Origin: CAXXFQ01 sp963674475
GTDB lineage: Bacteria; Planctomycetota; Planctomycetia; Pirellulales; Thermoguttaceae
DNA: 64,000 nt
Direction: 5' to 3'
Assembly (NCBI GenBank): GCA_963674475.2
Contig: CAXXFQ010000017.1
Span: 434,001 to 498,000, forward strand
The notes below the pieces were generated by a model. That model had not been told where the DNA came from and did no database searches. It worked only from the letters and a program-made list of their open reading frames with translations. Positions 17,688 through 26,713 of the stretch are shown in pieces (position 1 is the stretch's first letter; every line of letters begins with the position of its first letter). Made by a program: the position numbers and the translations under genes.

Positions 17688-18365
17688 ATGGCAATCATCG
17701 AGGTTGAAGGGGCAAGCGGGGCCGGGAAAACAAGCTTGATTGCCCAAAGCATCTCCTCGTTCGAATCGTGTACTTGGATTTCCGAGACGCTACAGAAAGA
17801 GAGACCTCCCAAGATACAAAGCAGAAAAGAAGGAGTTGAAAACGACTTTTTTCAAAACCAGATCTGGTTTATCGAAAATGTTTTTCATCGCTATGCTTGC
17901 GCGAATGAATTATTGAAAAAATTCGATCATGTCTTTTTGGACACGGGCTTGGTGAGCGTTTTGTTGTTCTCTAAATTCTATCCCGTTTTACATCATCAAA
18001 AATGGGATATCATGGGTGACGTGAAAACCTTTTTGGAAAGCGAATACGGAGCGGACAAAAAAATCGCGAACCGTTTTATCTTTTTGGATTCCGACGCGAG
18101 AACGCTTCGTGAAAGAAAAACGGCGGACACCACACGTGCCAGGGAAAATCATGAATCCAATTTGTTGTTTGTTGAAGGATTCAGGAGCTTTTTCCATTTG
18201 GCCCATGAAGCACGGCCGGATTCGGTTTTGGTGTTACGCGACATAAAAAAAGAATTTGACAAATTAAAAACTTGGTTCGTCCGGACCGAAAAACCTTCGC
18301 AGAAGCCGTGGACGTTGGGAGAAATCCTGGAAATTCTCGATAAAACCACCGTTCAACCCATATAA
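17688..18365 (+). CDS. P-loop nucleotide kinase-like protein
   Basis: A 225-residue protein with Walker A GASGAGKT at residues 8-15, a second strand ending in HVFLDTG near 80-86, and an Arg-rich stretch (LRERKTADTTRAR, near residues 140-152) that resembles the lid of nucleoside and nucleotide kinases. I cannot name the substrate. Base and codon use are AT-richer than in the opp genes before it and groESL after it, which suggests acquisition from elsewhere. It lies between repeat copy B and the groESL control region. Its 3' side has a 10-bp inverted repeat (18375-18409). Alternatives are an AAA-type ATPase or a thymidylate kinase relative. Confidence 0.7.
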   Translation: MAIIEVEGASGAGKTSLIAQSISSFESCTWISETLQKERPPKIQSRKEGVENDFFQNQIWFIENVFHRYACANELLKKFDHVFLDTGLVSVLLFSKFYPVLHHQKWDIMGDVKTFLESEYGADKKIANRFIFLDSDARTLRERKTADTTRARENHESNLLFVEGFRSFFHLAHEARPDSVLVLRDIKKEFDKLKTWFVRTEKPSQKPWTLGEILEILDKTTVQPI

Positions 18366-18787
18366 ATAAAATTAATAAAATAAGTAATTTCTAGTCGAGC
18401 TTATTTTATGCTGTCCAAGGTTTCAGAAAACTTTGCCCTTGATGTTGAATCCTCTTCTGGTAACCCGGTTGCTGAAACGCTGCCAATATGGCAGACTGTG
18501 GGGCGATCGAGGGGTTATCCGGGCGGGTGTGGCTGACATGGTTGGTCGCCGGGATTACACGCCATTGGAGGGGTTATTCCTTAACCCCTTTCTCTGTATA
18601 GACTTACTCTTAAAACGGCCGGTTTGGCACGCTGATTGCGGAAAATGGGGGCCAAGCGTCGAGTGGACGTACACTTTGGCAGCCAATCGACCCGATCTGA
18701 CGTTGAAATCCCCACTTTGGGGTGGTTTTTGCGGCAGTTGAGACGAGAATAGAACTGATTTATCCCTTCCGGAGGTGGAAAAAAGAC
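18366..18787. other. groESL control region
   Basis: It holds a perfect inverted repeat ATAAAATAAG (18375-18384) with CTTATTTTAT (18400-18409), probably the 3' end of the kinase transcript; an inverted repeat CTGCCA-ATA-TGGCAG (18480-18494); four GGGTTA/TAACCC hexamers (18461, 18512, 18571, 18582), the last two forming a palindrome; and a sigma-54 promoter at 18625-18639. No CIRCE element (the HrcA site) is visible. Confidence 0.65.
18625..18639 (+). promoter_or_regulatory. Sigma-54 promoter of groESL
   Basis: TGGCACG (18625-18631), four bases, then TTGC (18636-18639) matches the RpoN consensus exactly at the -24 GG and -12 GC positions and spacing. It lies about 150 bases upstream of groES on the same strand. 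Sigma-54 promoters need an upstream-bound AAA+ activator. Confidence 0.75.
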
Positions 18788-19111
18788 ATGGCGAAGAAAA
18801 AAGCGGCCAAGAAGTCGAGTGGTATCCAGATCGTTCCTTTGGGGGATCGCGTCGTCGTCCAACGTGACGAGTCGGAAGCAGTTACCGCCGGCGGCATCGT
18901 CCTGCCTGATTCGGCCAAAGATAAGCCCTCGCGTGGCAAGGTCATCAGCGTCGGGAACGGTCGGATGCTCGATGACGGCTCGCGAAGCAACCTGCAGGTC
19001 CAGGAAGGCGACCGGGTCCTTTTCCACGCCTATGCCGGCGAAACGTTCAAGCTGGGCGAGCAGGAGCTGCTCTTGATGCGTGAAGACGATATCCTTGCCG
19101 TCTTCGAGTAA
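18788..19111 (+). CDS. groES: Co-chaperonin GroES
   Basis: The 107-residue lid subunit that caps GroEL in the cytoplasm. The family pattern is plain: IQIVPLGDRVVVQRDE near residue 13, the mobile-loop region EAVTAGGIVLPDSAKDKPSRGKV near 30-52, and DILAVFE at the end. It has a Lys-rich N-terminal extension of about a dozen residues (AKKKAAKKSSG). The ATG has a strong GGAGGTGG site upstream, which rules out earlier in-frame starts. groEL follows after 141 bases. Control appears to come from a sigma-54 promoter rather than CIRCE/HrcA. Confidence 0.96.
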   Translation: MAKKKAAKKSSGIQIVPLGDRVVVQRDESEAVTAGGIVLPDSAKDKPSRGKVISVGNGRMLDDGSRSNLQVQEGDRVLFHAYAGETFKLGEQELLLMREDDILAVFE

Positions 19112-19252
19112 GCGGTAGGGCACTGTCTCGCTCGCTTTCTCGTTTTAAGAAAATAACCGATTTTCGTCGAGCGGTGGAAATTCGTTCCGCTTCGTCGGAA
19201 GTCCTGCCATACTTTGAGATAACCAAAACAACATAAATAGGAGAATTCCCTC

Positions 19253-20866
19253 ATGGCCAAGATGATTGCTTTCGATCAAGAAGCCCGGGATGCGATGCGA
19301 CGTGGTGTCGCGAAACTCGCCAGAGCCGTCAAAGTGACCCTCGGCCCCCGCGGTCGAAACGTGATCCTTCAAAAGAGCTTCGGCTCGCCGACCATTACCA
19401 AGGACGGCGTCAGCGTTGCGAAGGAAATCGAGCTGGAAGACGTCTATGAAAACATGGGCGCCCGGATGGTCCGCGAAGTCGCCTCGAAGACGAGCGATAT
19501 CGCCGGTGACGGAACGACCACCGCCACGCTGATGGCCGAAGCGATCTTCAACGAAGGGCTCCGTGCCGTCGTCGCGGGCGTCAACCCGATCCAGTTGAAG
19601 GCCGGTATGGAAAAGGCCGTCGAGGATATCTCGGCCAAGCTTAAGAAGATGTCGATCCAGATCAAGACGAAGAAGGAAACGGCTCAGGTCGGTTCGATCG
19701 CCGCGAACAACGATAACGAAATCGGCGATCTTCTGGCCGAGGCGATGGAGCGGGTCGGAAAAGACGGCGTCATCACCGTCGACGAAGGCAAGAGCCTGGC
19801 GACCGAGGTCGAATGGGTCGAAGGGATGCAGTTCGATCGCGGCTACCTGTCGCCCTACTTCGTGACCGATTCGCAGAAGATGGAATGCATCTTCGACGAC
19901 TGTTACGTCTTGATCTACGAAAAGAAGATTTCGAACATCAAGGACCTGGTTCCGCTGCTGGAAGCGGTCGTCAATTCGGGCAAGCCGCTTTTGATCATTG
20001 CCGAAGACGTCGACGGCGAAGCGTTGGCCACGTTGGTCATCAACCGGCTTCGCGGCACCTTCAAGTGCTGTGCGATCAAGGCGCCCGGTTACGGCGATCG
20101 TCGTAAGGCGATGCTCGAGGATATCGCCGTTCTGACCGGTGGAACCGCGTTGTTCGAGAGCCTCGGCACGAAATTGGAAAGCGTGACGCTTGCCGATCTC
20201 GGTCGGGCCAAGCAGGTCGTGATCGACAAGGAAAACACGACGGTCATCGAGGGAGCCGGCAAGAGCACCGACATCAAGGGTCGGATCGACCAGCTGCGTC
20301 GAGAAATCGACAAGACGAGCAGCGACTACGATCGCGAAAAGCTCGAAGAGCGTCTGGCCAAGTTGGCCGGTGGCGTGGCGAAGGTCAACGTCGGTGCCGC
20401 GACCGAAAGCGAAATGAAAGAGAAAAAGGCCCGCGTCGAGGACGCCCTGCACGCGACCCGTGCCGCGGTCGAAGAAGGGATCCTGCCCGGTGGTGGCGTC
20501 GCTCTCTTGCGAGCTGCCAGCACGGTCAAGCCGAGTGAGCTGAGCCAAGACGAGGAAGTTGGCTACAACATCATCCTCCGCGCCTGTCGTGCTCCGCTGA
20601 CCCAAATCGCGGCCAACGCCGGACAAGACGGCGGTATCGTTTGCGAAAAGGTCATCGAAGCGAAAGGCAACTTCGGTTACAACGCGGCGATCAATAAGTA
20701 CGAAGATCTCGTCCAGGCGGGTGTCATCGACCCGGCCAAGGTCACTCGGACCGCGCTGCAGAACGCCGCGAGCGTTTCGACCTTGTTGCTGACCAGCGAT
20801 GCCTTGGTTGCCGAGATTCCCAAGAAAGACACGGGCGCCCCGGAAGCTCCCCCGGAAATGTACTAA
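19253..20866 (+). CDS. groEL: Chaperonin GroEL
   Basis: A 537-residue Hsp60 chaperonin that folds proteins in an ATP-driven double ring. Recognisable blocks are VTLGPRGRNVILQKSFG near residues 26-42, the ATP-site loop GDGTTTAT near 86-93, the apical domain, and EEGILPGGGVALLRA near 405-419. The C-terminus ends in APPEMY, not the flexible GGM-repeat tail of many GroELs, which suggests a specialised paralogue; planctomycetes often carry several. Co-transcription with groES is likely. The 3' side has a long-loop AAACGG...CCGTTTTTTT hairpin near 20910-20960 that may be a terminator. Confidence 0.97.
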   Translation: MAKMIAFDQEARDAMRRGVAKLARAVKVTLGPRGRNVILQKSFGSPTITKDGVSVAKEIELEDVYENMGARMVREVASKTSDIAGDGTTTATLMAEAIFNEGLRAVVAGVNPIQLKAGMEKAVEDISAKLKKMSIQIKTKKETAQVGSIAANNDNEIGDLLAEAMERVGKDGVITVDEGKSLATEVEWVEGMQFDRGYLSPYFVTDSQKMECIFDDCYVLIYEKKISNIKDLVPLLEAVVNSGKPLLIIAEDVDGEALATLVINRLRGTFKCCAIKAPGYGDRRKAMLEDIAVLTGGTALFESLGTKLESVTLADLGRAKQVVIDKENTTVIEGAGKSTDIKGRIDQLRREIDKTSSDYDREKLEERLAKLAGGVAKVNVGAATESEMKEKKARVEDALHATRAAVEEGILPGGGVALLRAASTVKPSELSQDEEVGYNIILRACRAPLTQIAANAGQDGGIVCEKVIEAKGNFGYNAAINKYEDLVQAGVIDPAKVTRTALQNAASVSTLLLTSDALVAEIPKKDTGAPEAPPEMY

Positions 20867-21091
20867 GCGTTCGAGGAAGCCAAGAGGCTTTTGAGTCGAA
20901 TAGAAAAGCAAAACGGTCGGAGTCGCGCTCGATAATGAGACGTGGCTGCGGCCGTTTTTTTGTTTGCGTATGTTTTGCTTGCGCTAGGAAATGTGCATGA
21001 AAAAAGAGCGACCGGTGTGGGACGCTCTTTGGGTTTTGTGAGCTTCTGGAACGGCGGGAAACCCCGTTTGGCCCCCCGTCTGATTGGTGGT

Positions 21092-21451
21092 TTACTTTTT
21101 CGCCGTGTAGTCGACTGTCACGGTGGTGGTGATCCCGCCGCGGGCGGTGAACGAGGCGGTCAATTTGGCCTCGCGCGGTTCGACGGTGCTACAAAAATCG
21201 TCCAGGATTCGATTGGTGACGTTTTCGTAAAAGATCCCCTCGTTGCGGAACGCTTGGAGGTAGAGCTTCAGGCTTTTCAGCTCGATGCACTTGGCTTCGG
21301 GCGTGTAGCGGAACGTCAGGGTGCCGAAGTCGGGGTGGCCCGTTTTCGGACAGACCGACGTGAATTCGGGGCAGACGATTTCGATCGTGTAATCGCGACT
21401 CGGGTGTTGGTTCTCGAACGTTTCGAGCATATCACGCGACGGGGTGCTCAT
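21092..21451 (-). CDS. queF: NADPH-dependent preQ0 reductase QueF
   Basis: QueF reduces the nitrile of 7-cyano-7-deazaguanine (preQ0) to preQ1 for queuosine in tRNA. The 119-residue length fits the short, unimodular type. The catalytic Cys34 and Asp41 lie in SVCPKTGHPDF, seven residues apart as in the family, and LKLYLQAFRNEGIFYEN follows. I start at the ATG at 21451 with GGA upstream; a TTG at 21466 is possible. queC, the preceding pathway step, is encoded divergently 416 bases away. Confidence 0.95.
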   Translation of the reverse strand: MSTPSRDMLETFENQHPSRDYTIEIVCPEFTSVCPKTGHPDFGTLTFRYTPEAKCIELKSLKLYLQAFRNEGIFYENVTNRILDDFCSTVEPREAKLTASFTARGGITTTVTVDYTAKK

Positions 21452-21867
21452 ATTAGAAAGTTCCAATTAGTCTAAGGATTTACGCTTATCCAGGGGACGC
21501 TTTACCACTCCTAGCCTTTTGGGGGAGAAGGGGTATAATAGAGTCGGTTTTTCGAGCCTATTGGTATTTGCATTTTCATGAAACGGTTATTCATGGCCAA
21601 CTGCCTGCAAGCCGGGCTTCCGTTGGAAACCCTTTGTTTATTGAATATGCAAGCGTTCACTGAATATGCAAGGTTCAGTAAAATTGGTGAGAGAAATTAA
21701 ATCTTGTACTTTCTCGACCAGTTTCCCGACCGGCCAGTTTACCGACCGGCCAGTTTACCGATCGGGAGGACTAGAAGAGAGAGGTTGCCGGTGAGTGATG
21801 CCGACAATCGTCCCGATATTTTCCCACGAACCCCGATCCCTTGCAAGGACCCAGAGCAGATTTTCCC
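21452..21867. other. queF/queC divergent control region with short repeats
   Basis: It contains a -10-like TATAAT at 21534-21539 without a clear -35, the 12-mer TGAATATGCAAG twice (21642 and 21661, period 19), and three 16-base tandem units at 21718-21765. No preQ1 riboswitch core was recognised. Confidence 0.55.
21718..21765. repeat. Three tandem 16-base units
   Basis: Units at 21718, 21734 and 21750 read CCAGTTTMCCGAYCGG (M = C or A, Y = C or T). They lie about 100 bases upstream of queC, a plausible place for a regulator, or simple repeat expansion. Confidence 0.7.
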
Positions 21868-22560
21868 ATGACGAAACGGGCCGTTCTTCTTCTTTCCGGA
21901 GGTCTCGATTCGGCGACGACCGCCGCCATTGCCCAGGACGAAGGGTTTGAAATTGACGCGATCTCGTTCGATTACGGACAACGCCATCGGTTTGAGCTTG
22001 ACTCGGCAAAGAGGGTGGCCCGTGCGGTTGGCGTTCGGCGACATTTGATCGTGCCGATTGATTTGTCCCTGTTCGGCGGAAGCGCGTTGACCGACTCGAT
22101 CGAGGTTCCCAAAGATCGCGACGAAGCGGAAATGGACGCGTCGATTCCGGTGACTTATGTCCCGGCGCGGAATGCCGTTTTCCTGACGCTGGCGCTGGCC
22201 TATGCCGAAACCATTCCCGCGGCCGATTTGTTTATCGGTGTCAACGCGATCGACTATAGCGGCTATCCCGACTGTCGGCCGGAGTTTATTCGGGCGTTCA
22301 CCGAGATGGCCAACCTGGCGACCAAGGTCGGTGTTGAGGGGACGATGCGGTTTGAAGTCCATACACCGCTGATCGATCTGACCAAGGCGCAGATTATTCA
22401 GCGCGGCGTGGAGTTGGGAGTTGATTACGGCCTGACCCATTCGTGCTACGATCCGAACGCGCAGGGGATCAGTTGCGGCCGTTGTGACGCGTGTCGGCTG
22501 CGTCTACGTGGTTTTCAAGAGGCCGGATTTGACGATCCGCTGGAGTATCAAGCGAGTTAA
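21868..22560 (+). CDS. queC: 7-cyano-7-deazaguanine (preQ0) synthase QueC
   Basis: QueC converts 7-carboxy-7-deazaguanine to preQ0 using ammonia and ATP. The PP-loop SGGLDS is at residues 10-15, FDYGQRHR follows, and the C-terminal zinc site has four Cys in SCYDPNAQGISCGRCDAC. The 230-residue length is typical. I start at the ATG at 21868 because the sequence MTKRAVLLLSGG fits the family; a TTG at 21841 would add nine odd residues. The Shine-Dalgarno site is weak. queD and queE are not in the window. Confidence 0.95.
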   Translation: MTKRAVLLLSGGLDSATTAAIAQDEGFEIDAISFDYGQRHRFELDSAKRVARAVGVRRHLIVPIDLSLFGGSALTDSIEVPKDRDEAEMDASIPVTYVPARNAVFLTLALAYAETIPAADLFIGVNAIDYSGYPDCRPEFIRAFTEMANLATKVGVEGTMRFEVHTPLIDLTKAQIIQRGVELGVDYGLTHSCYDPNAQGISCGRCDACRLRLRGFQEAGFDDPLEYQAS

Positions 22561-22634
22561 TTTTTCGGACAGGACGGTGGAAGAAACCTTGAAATTTTTG
22601 CCGTCGTTTAAAAAAAAGAGTGAAAAATATTCCC

Positions 22635-23771
22635 ATGACTGAAACGAGTGGTTCGCCAAAATACCCGTTGGACGATTATCTCAAGCTAAATCGTGAGAAG
22701 TTGATTGAGCGGATCGAGGCGGTTCGCCGCCGGATGGGCTCGAAGCTTTTAATTCTTGGTCATCACTATCAGACTGACGAGGTGATCGAACTGACCGATC
22801 TGCGTGGTGACAGTTTTGAGCTGAGTCGACAGGCTGCTGAAAACGATACCTGTGAGGCGATCGTCTTTTGTGGGGTTCATTTCATGGCCGAGACAGCCGA
22901 CATACTGGCGAACCGGCCCGAACAGCTCGAACATCGCGACGGGATGCGGGTGCCGGTTGTTTTACCCGATTTGGATGCCGGGTGTCCGATGGCCGACATG
23001 GCCGATCTCGATCAAGTCGAGGCTGCTTGGAAGTCGCTTTCGGAGGTGATCGATGTTGACGATCTGATGCCGGTGACCTATGTCAATTCGTCGGCCGAGA
23101 TCAAGGCGTTTTGCGGCAAACACGGCGGAGCGGTTTGTACGTCCGCGAACGCCGGGACGATTTTGGAGTGGGCGTTGAATCAGCGAAGTCGGGTCTTTTT
23201 CTTTCCCGATCAGCATTTGGCTCGGAATGTCGGTTCGTCGATGGGGATTTCATTGCTTCGCATGCCGCTTTGGGACCCGATTGCGCCGAGTTTGGGCGGG
23301 TTGGACGAGCAAACGATTTGCGACAGCCGATTGATCCTCTGGAAAGGATATTGCGAGGTGCATCAAGAGTTCTTGCCGGAGCATGTCAATCACTTTAAAG
23401 AAGAAGATCCTGATATCAAGGTGATTGTCCATCCCGAGTGTCGCAAAGAGGTGGTTGACAAGGCGAACGAAAGTGGATCGACCAATTTTATTATTAAGGC
23501 GATTAATGCGGCAGCGGCGGGGACGCGATGGATGATTGGGACCGAGCGGGCACTGGTTTCTCGCTTGGCCAAGGAGCATCCCGAGCAGGAGATTCGACAT
23601 TTCGCGCCGAAGGTGGGGGTGTGTGAGTCGATGGAGTTGATTGATCTGCCGCATTTGTGTTGGGTGCTTGAAAATTTGGCGGCCGGGACGCCGGTCAATG
23701 TGATTCGGGTGGAGGAGGAGACGGCCCGGTATGCGTTGAGGGCGCTGGAGCGGATGTTGAGAATCGCGTAG
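22635..23771 (+). CDS. nadA: Quinolinate synthase NadA
   Basis: NadA condenses iminoaspartate with dihydroxyacetone phosphate to quinolinate for de novo NAD, using a [4Fe-4S] cluster. The 378-residue protein shows ILGHHYQTDEVIE, FCGVHFMAETADIL and VHPECRKEV, with conserved Cys residues in these blocks and in the late GVCESMELIDLPHLC region. The start is the ATG at 22635; a GTG at 22620 is an alternative and neither has a strong ribosome site. It is read with queC 74 bases upstream. nadB and nadC are not visible nearby. Repeat copy C begins 30 bases after its stop. Confidence 0.95.
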   Translation: MTETSGSPKYPLDDYLKLNREKLIERIEAVRRRMGSKLLILGHHYQTDEVIELTDLRGDSFELSRQAAENDTCEAIVFCGVHFMAETADILANRPEQLEHRDGMRVPVVLPDLDAGCPMADMADLDQVEAAWKSLSEVIDVDDLMPVTYVNSSAEIKAFCGKHGGAVCTSANAGTILEWALNQRSRVFFFPDQHLARNVGSSMGISLLRMPLWDPIAPSLGGLDEQTICDSRLILWKGYCEVHQEFLPEHVNHFKEEDPDIKVIVHPECRKEVVDKANESGSTNFIIKAINAAAAGTRWMIGTERALVSRLAKEHPEQEIRHFAPKVGVCESMELIDLPHLCWVLENLAAGTPVNVIRVEEETARYALRALERMLRIA

Positions 23772-23789
23772 AGAAAACAAAGAAGAAAA

Positions 23790-23926
23790 TAAACAAAGAG
23801 AGGGATTGCGCAGCAATCCCGGTCCAAAAAGTTTTTGGAAAGGAGTTTGAGGAAAACCTATTTTCAAAATGGTTTTCCTCATTTCAAAAAACACCGGCGG
23901 CGGCCTCGGCCGTCGCTCCTTTTTTC
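23790..23926 (+). repeat. Multi-hairpin 3' element, copy C
   Basis: The head GGGATTGC-GCA-GCAATCCC is at 23802-23820; TGAGGAAAACC (23848-23858) pairs with GGTTTTCCTCA (23871-23881) around ATTTTCAAAAT; GCGGCGGCC (23897-23905) pairs with GGCCGTCGC (23908-23916) with one G-U pair, followed by CTCCTTTTTTC. Arms differ from copies A and B but still pair. Confidence 0.85.
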
Positions 23927-24094
23927 TTGACACTCTGATAATGGGAACGCTATTTTTGCAGGGTAAACGCAAAATCCATGCTTCGAGAAAGGGCCGAGAT
24001 CAAGCATGTCGTTGTGGTTTTGCTTTTGAGCGGAAGCTTGGGACTGTCGCGAAGTGGTAAACGGTCACGGGGGAATGGCCATTTTCAAGGAAAT

Positions 24095-24225
24095 GGTGTG
24101 ACGGCTGTGCCGTCACCTGTTTTTCTGGAATGAGAGGGGACATTTTGAAAATTGTCCCCTCTCAAACTCTCCCCTCAAAAACTTTTTGGACCGGGCTTGC
24201 TTCGCAATCCCTCTTTTTTTGTTCT
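24095..24225 (-). repeat. Multi-hairpin 3' element, copy D
   Basis: An inverted copy on the side of the HD gene. On the plus strand GTGACGGC (24098-24105) pairs with GCCGTCAC (24109-24116), TGAGAGGGGAC (24131-24141) with GTCCCCTCTCA (24154-24164), then the A5/T5 palindrome at 24176-24188, then GGGCTTGC (24193-24200) with GCAATCCC (24204-24211, one mismatch). The third-hairpin arms equal those of copy A. Confidence 0.85.
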
Positions 24226-24258
24226 TCTTTGTTTTTGTTTTTTTATTTTTGTGTTTTT

Positions 24259-25659
<1,401 letters not shown>

Positions 25660-25760
25660 CGCGTTTTTCCCGTGGAATGACCGGTCTGAAATTCGCTTTT
25701 GGGCACGCAGCGGTCGTGCCGCTTGGCTTTGGAGTCGGTCGAGCGTCACCGATGTCGGCG

Positions 25761-26243
25761 TTACGATTTGGGCGAGGCGAACTTGATCTTTTCGATCAAC
25801 CGGATGATGTGGCCGTTTTCCACCTTGCCGGAGACGGCGGTAATCGCCTCGATGACATATTCGTATTTCAAGGCGAAATCGCATTCGAGTTCCACCTCGG
25901 TTTCCTCGGCGATCGAGCCGGGCCCCGTATCGTCACCGACAATCGTGACAATCTCGTCATGCAGATGCTGAAAGTCCTTCAGCGGGTTTTCGCCGAGACG
26001 TAATCCGGTCAGTTGACCTTCGGCGTTGGCCGTCATCCGAATTTGAAGCGGGGGAAGCTGCGACTCGTCGGGCCTTCCTTCGCTCGGCGCGGACAGCGGC
26101 ATCCGGATATTGAAATCCCCCTCCGGCGAAACGATTTTAAACGTGAGGAGAAAGAAAACCAGCAGCTGAAAGACGATGTCGATCATGGGCGTCATCATCT
26201 GTGTCGCGTCTTCGTGAGCCGATTTCTGGCGACGGAATTTCAT
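25761..26243 (-). CDS. exbD: ExbD/TolR-family transport protein (second copy)
   Basis: A 160-residue inner-membrane protein with one N-terminal helix (MTPMIDIVFQLLVFFLLTFKIV, starting near residue 18) holding the proton-relay Asp in the PMID motif, then a periplasmic domain. ExbD/TolR couples the proton gradient with ExbB/TolQ to drive an envelope-spanning partner. The start overlaps the end of the upstream exbD by four bases (ATGA), indicating translational coupling. I start at MKFRRQKSAHE. Partner identity (TonB-like, Tol-Pal-like or other) is unknown; no TonB is encoded in the window. Confidence 0.9.
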   Translation of the reverse strand: MKFRRQKSAHEDATQMMTPMIDIVFQLLVFFLLTFKIVSPEGDFNIRMPLSAPSEGRPDESQLPPLQIRMTANAEGQLTGLRLGENPLKDFQHLHDEIVTIVGDDTGPGSIAEETEVELECDFALKYEYVIEAITAVSGKVENGHIIRLIEKIKFASPKS

Positions 26244-26692
26244 GACGACCTCCCGGCTTGTTCCTGTTTGGCGCGGAGGACATATTTTTCGAAGCCCAAC
26301 TCTTGGCAAAGCTCAATGAGCTGTTGGACGACCCCCGTCTTGGCGGCCGCGTCGGCGCGGATAATGATCGTGGTGGCCGACGGTTCGATCTTCTTGAGCC
26401 GCAAAAATTCCCGCTCCCGACGAAGGTAGGGACGGAGTTCCACCAAAGGAACCTCGTTGGTGGCCAGCAGGACCGTGTCGGTTTTGGTCAACTGCAACGT
26501 CAACGTATTATCGCGGGCCTGTTCGGTCGGCTTGGCAAGTTGGCTCGAAGGGAGATGAATCCGCTGGTTTTGATCGGCTTCGGCGAAATTGATCAGTACC
26601 ATGAAGAAGGCGATCAATTGGAAGGCCATGTCGATCATCGGAGTCATGTCCCCTTCGACGATTTCCCCGGCCGTTTTGCGGGTCAGACGCAT
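26240..26692 (-). CDS. exbD: ExbD/TolR-family transport protein (first copy)
   Basis: A 150-residue ExbD/TolR relative with the membrane helix and proton-relay motif DMTPMIDMAFQLIAFFMVL near residues 15-33 and a periplasmic domain ending near the C-terminus. It lies 21 bases after exbB and overlaps the second exbD. Two different ExbD subunits behind one ExbB suggest a heteromeric motor or two alternative partners. Confidence 0.9.
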   Translation of the reverse strand: MRLTRKTAGEIVEGDMTPMIDMAFQLIAFFMVLINFAEADQNQRIHLPSSQLAKPTEQARDNTLTLQLTKTDTVLLATNEVPLVELRPYLRREREFLRLKKIEPSATTIIIRADAAAKTGVVQQLIELCQELGFEKYVLRAKQEQAGRSS

Positions 26693-26713
26693 GGAATGTT
26701 CCTTGTGATCGTT

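Larger units (their letters stand above)
23772..24258. other. Convergent intergenic region with facing repeats
   Basis: nadA and the HD gene converge here. Repeat copies C and D lie in opposite orientation, each just behind its own gene. The roughly 165 bases between them hold no recognisable gene. Confidence 0.7.

Noticed and set aside
18366..18787. CIRCE operator before groES
   Set aside because: No TTAGCACTC-N9-GAGTGCTAA or close variant is present; the TTGGCAC stretch belongs to the sigma-54 promoter.
15300..24200. Similar short peptides (MRGDILK type) read antisense through the hairpin elements
   Set aside because: They follow from the repeat sequence being conserved; frames differ after the core and no ribosome site is present, so the structure explains them better than coding.
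24097..24220. Insertion sequence formed by copies C and D in opposite orientation
   Set aside because: The segment between them has no transposase or other gene, and each copy is explained as the 3' element of its own convergent gene.
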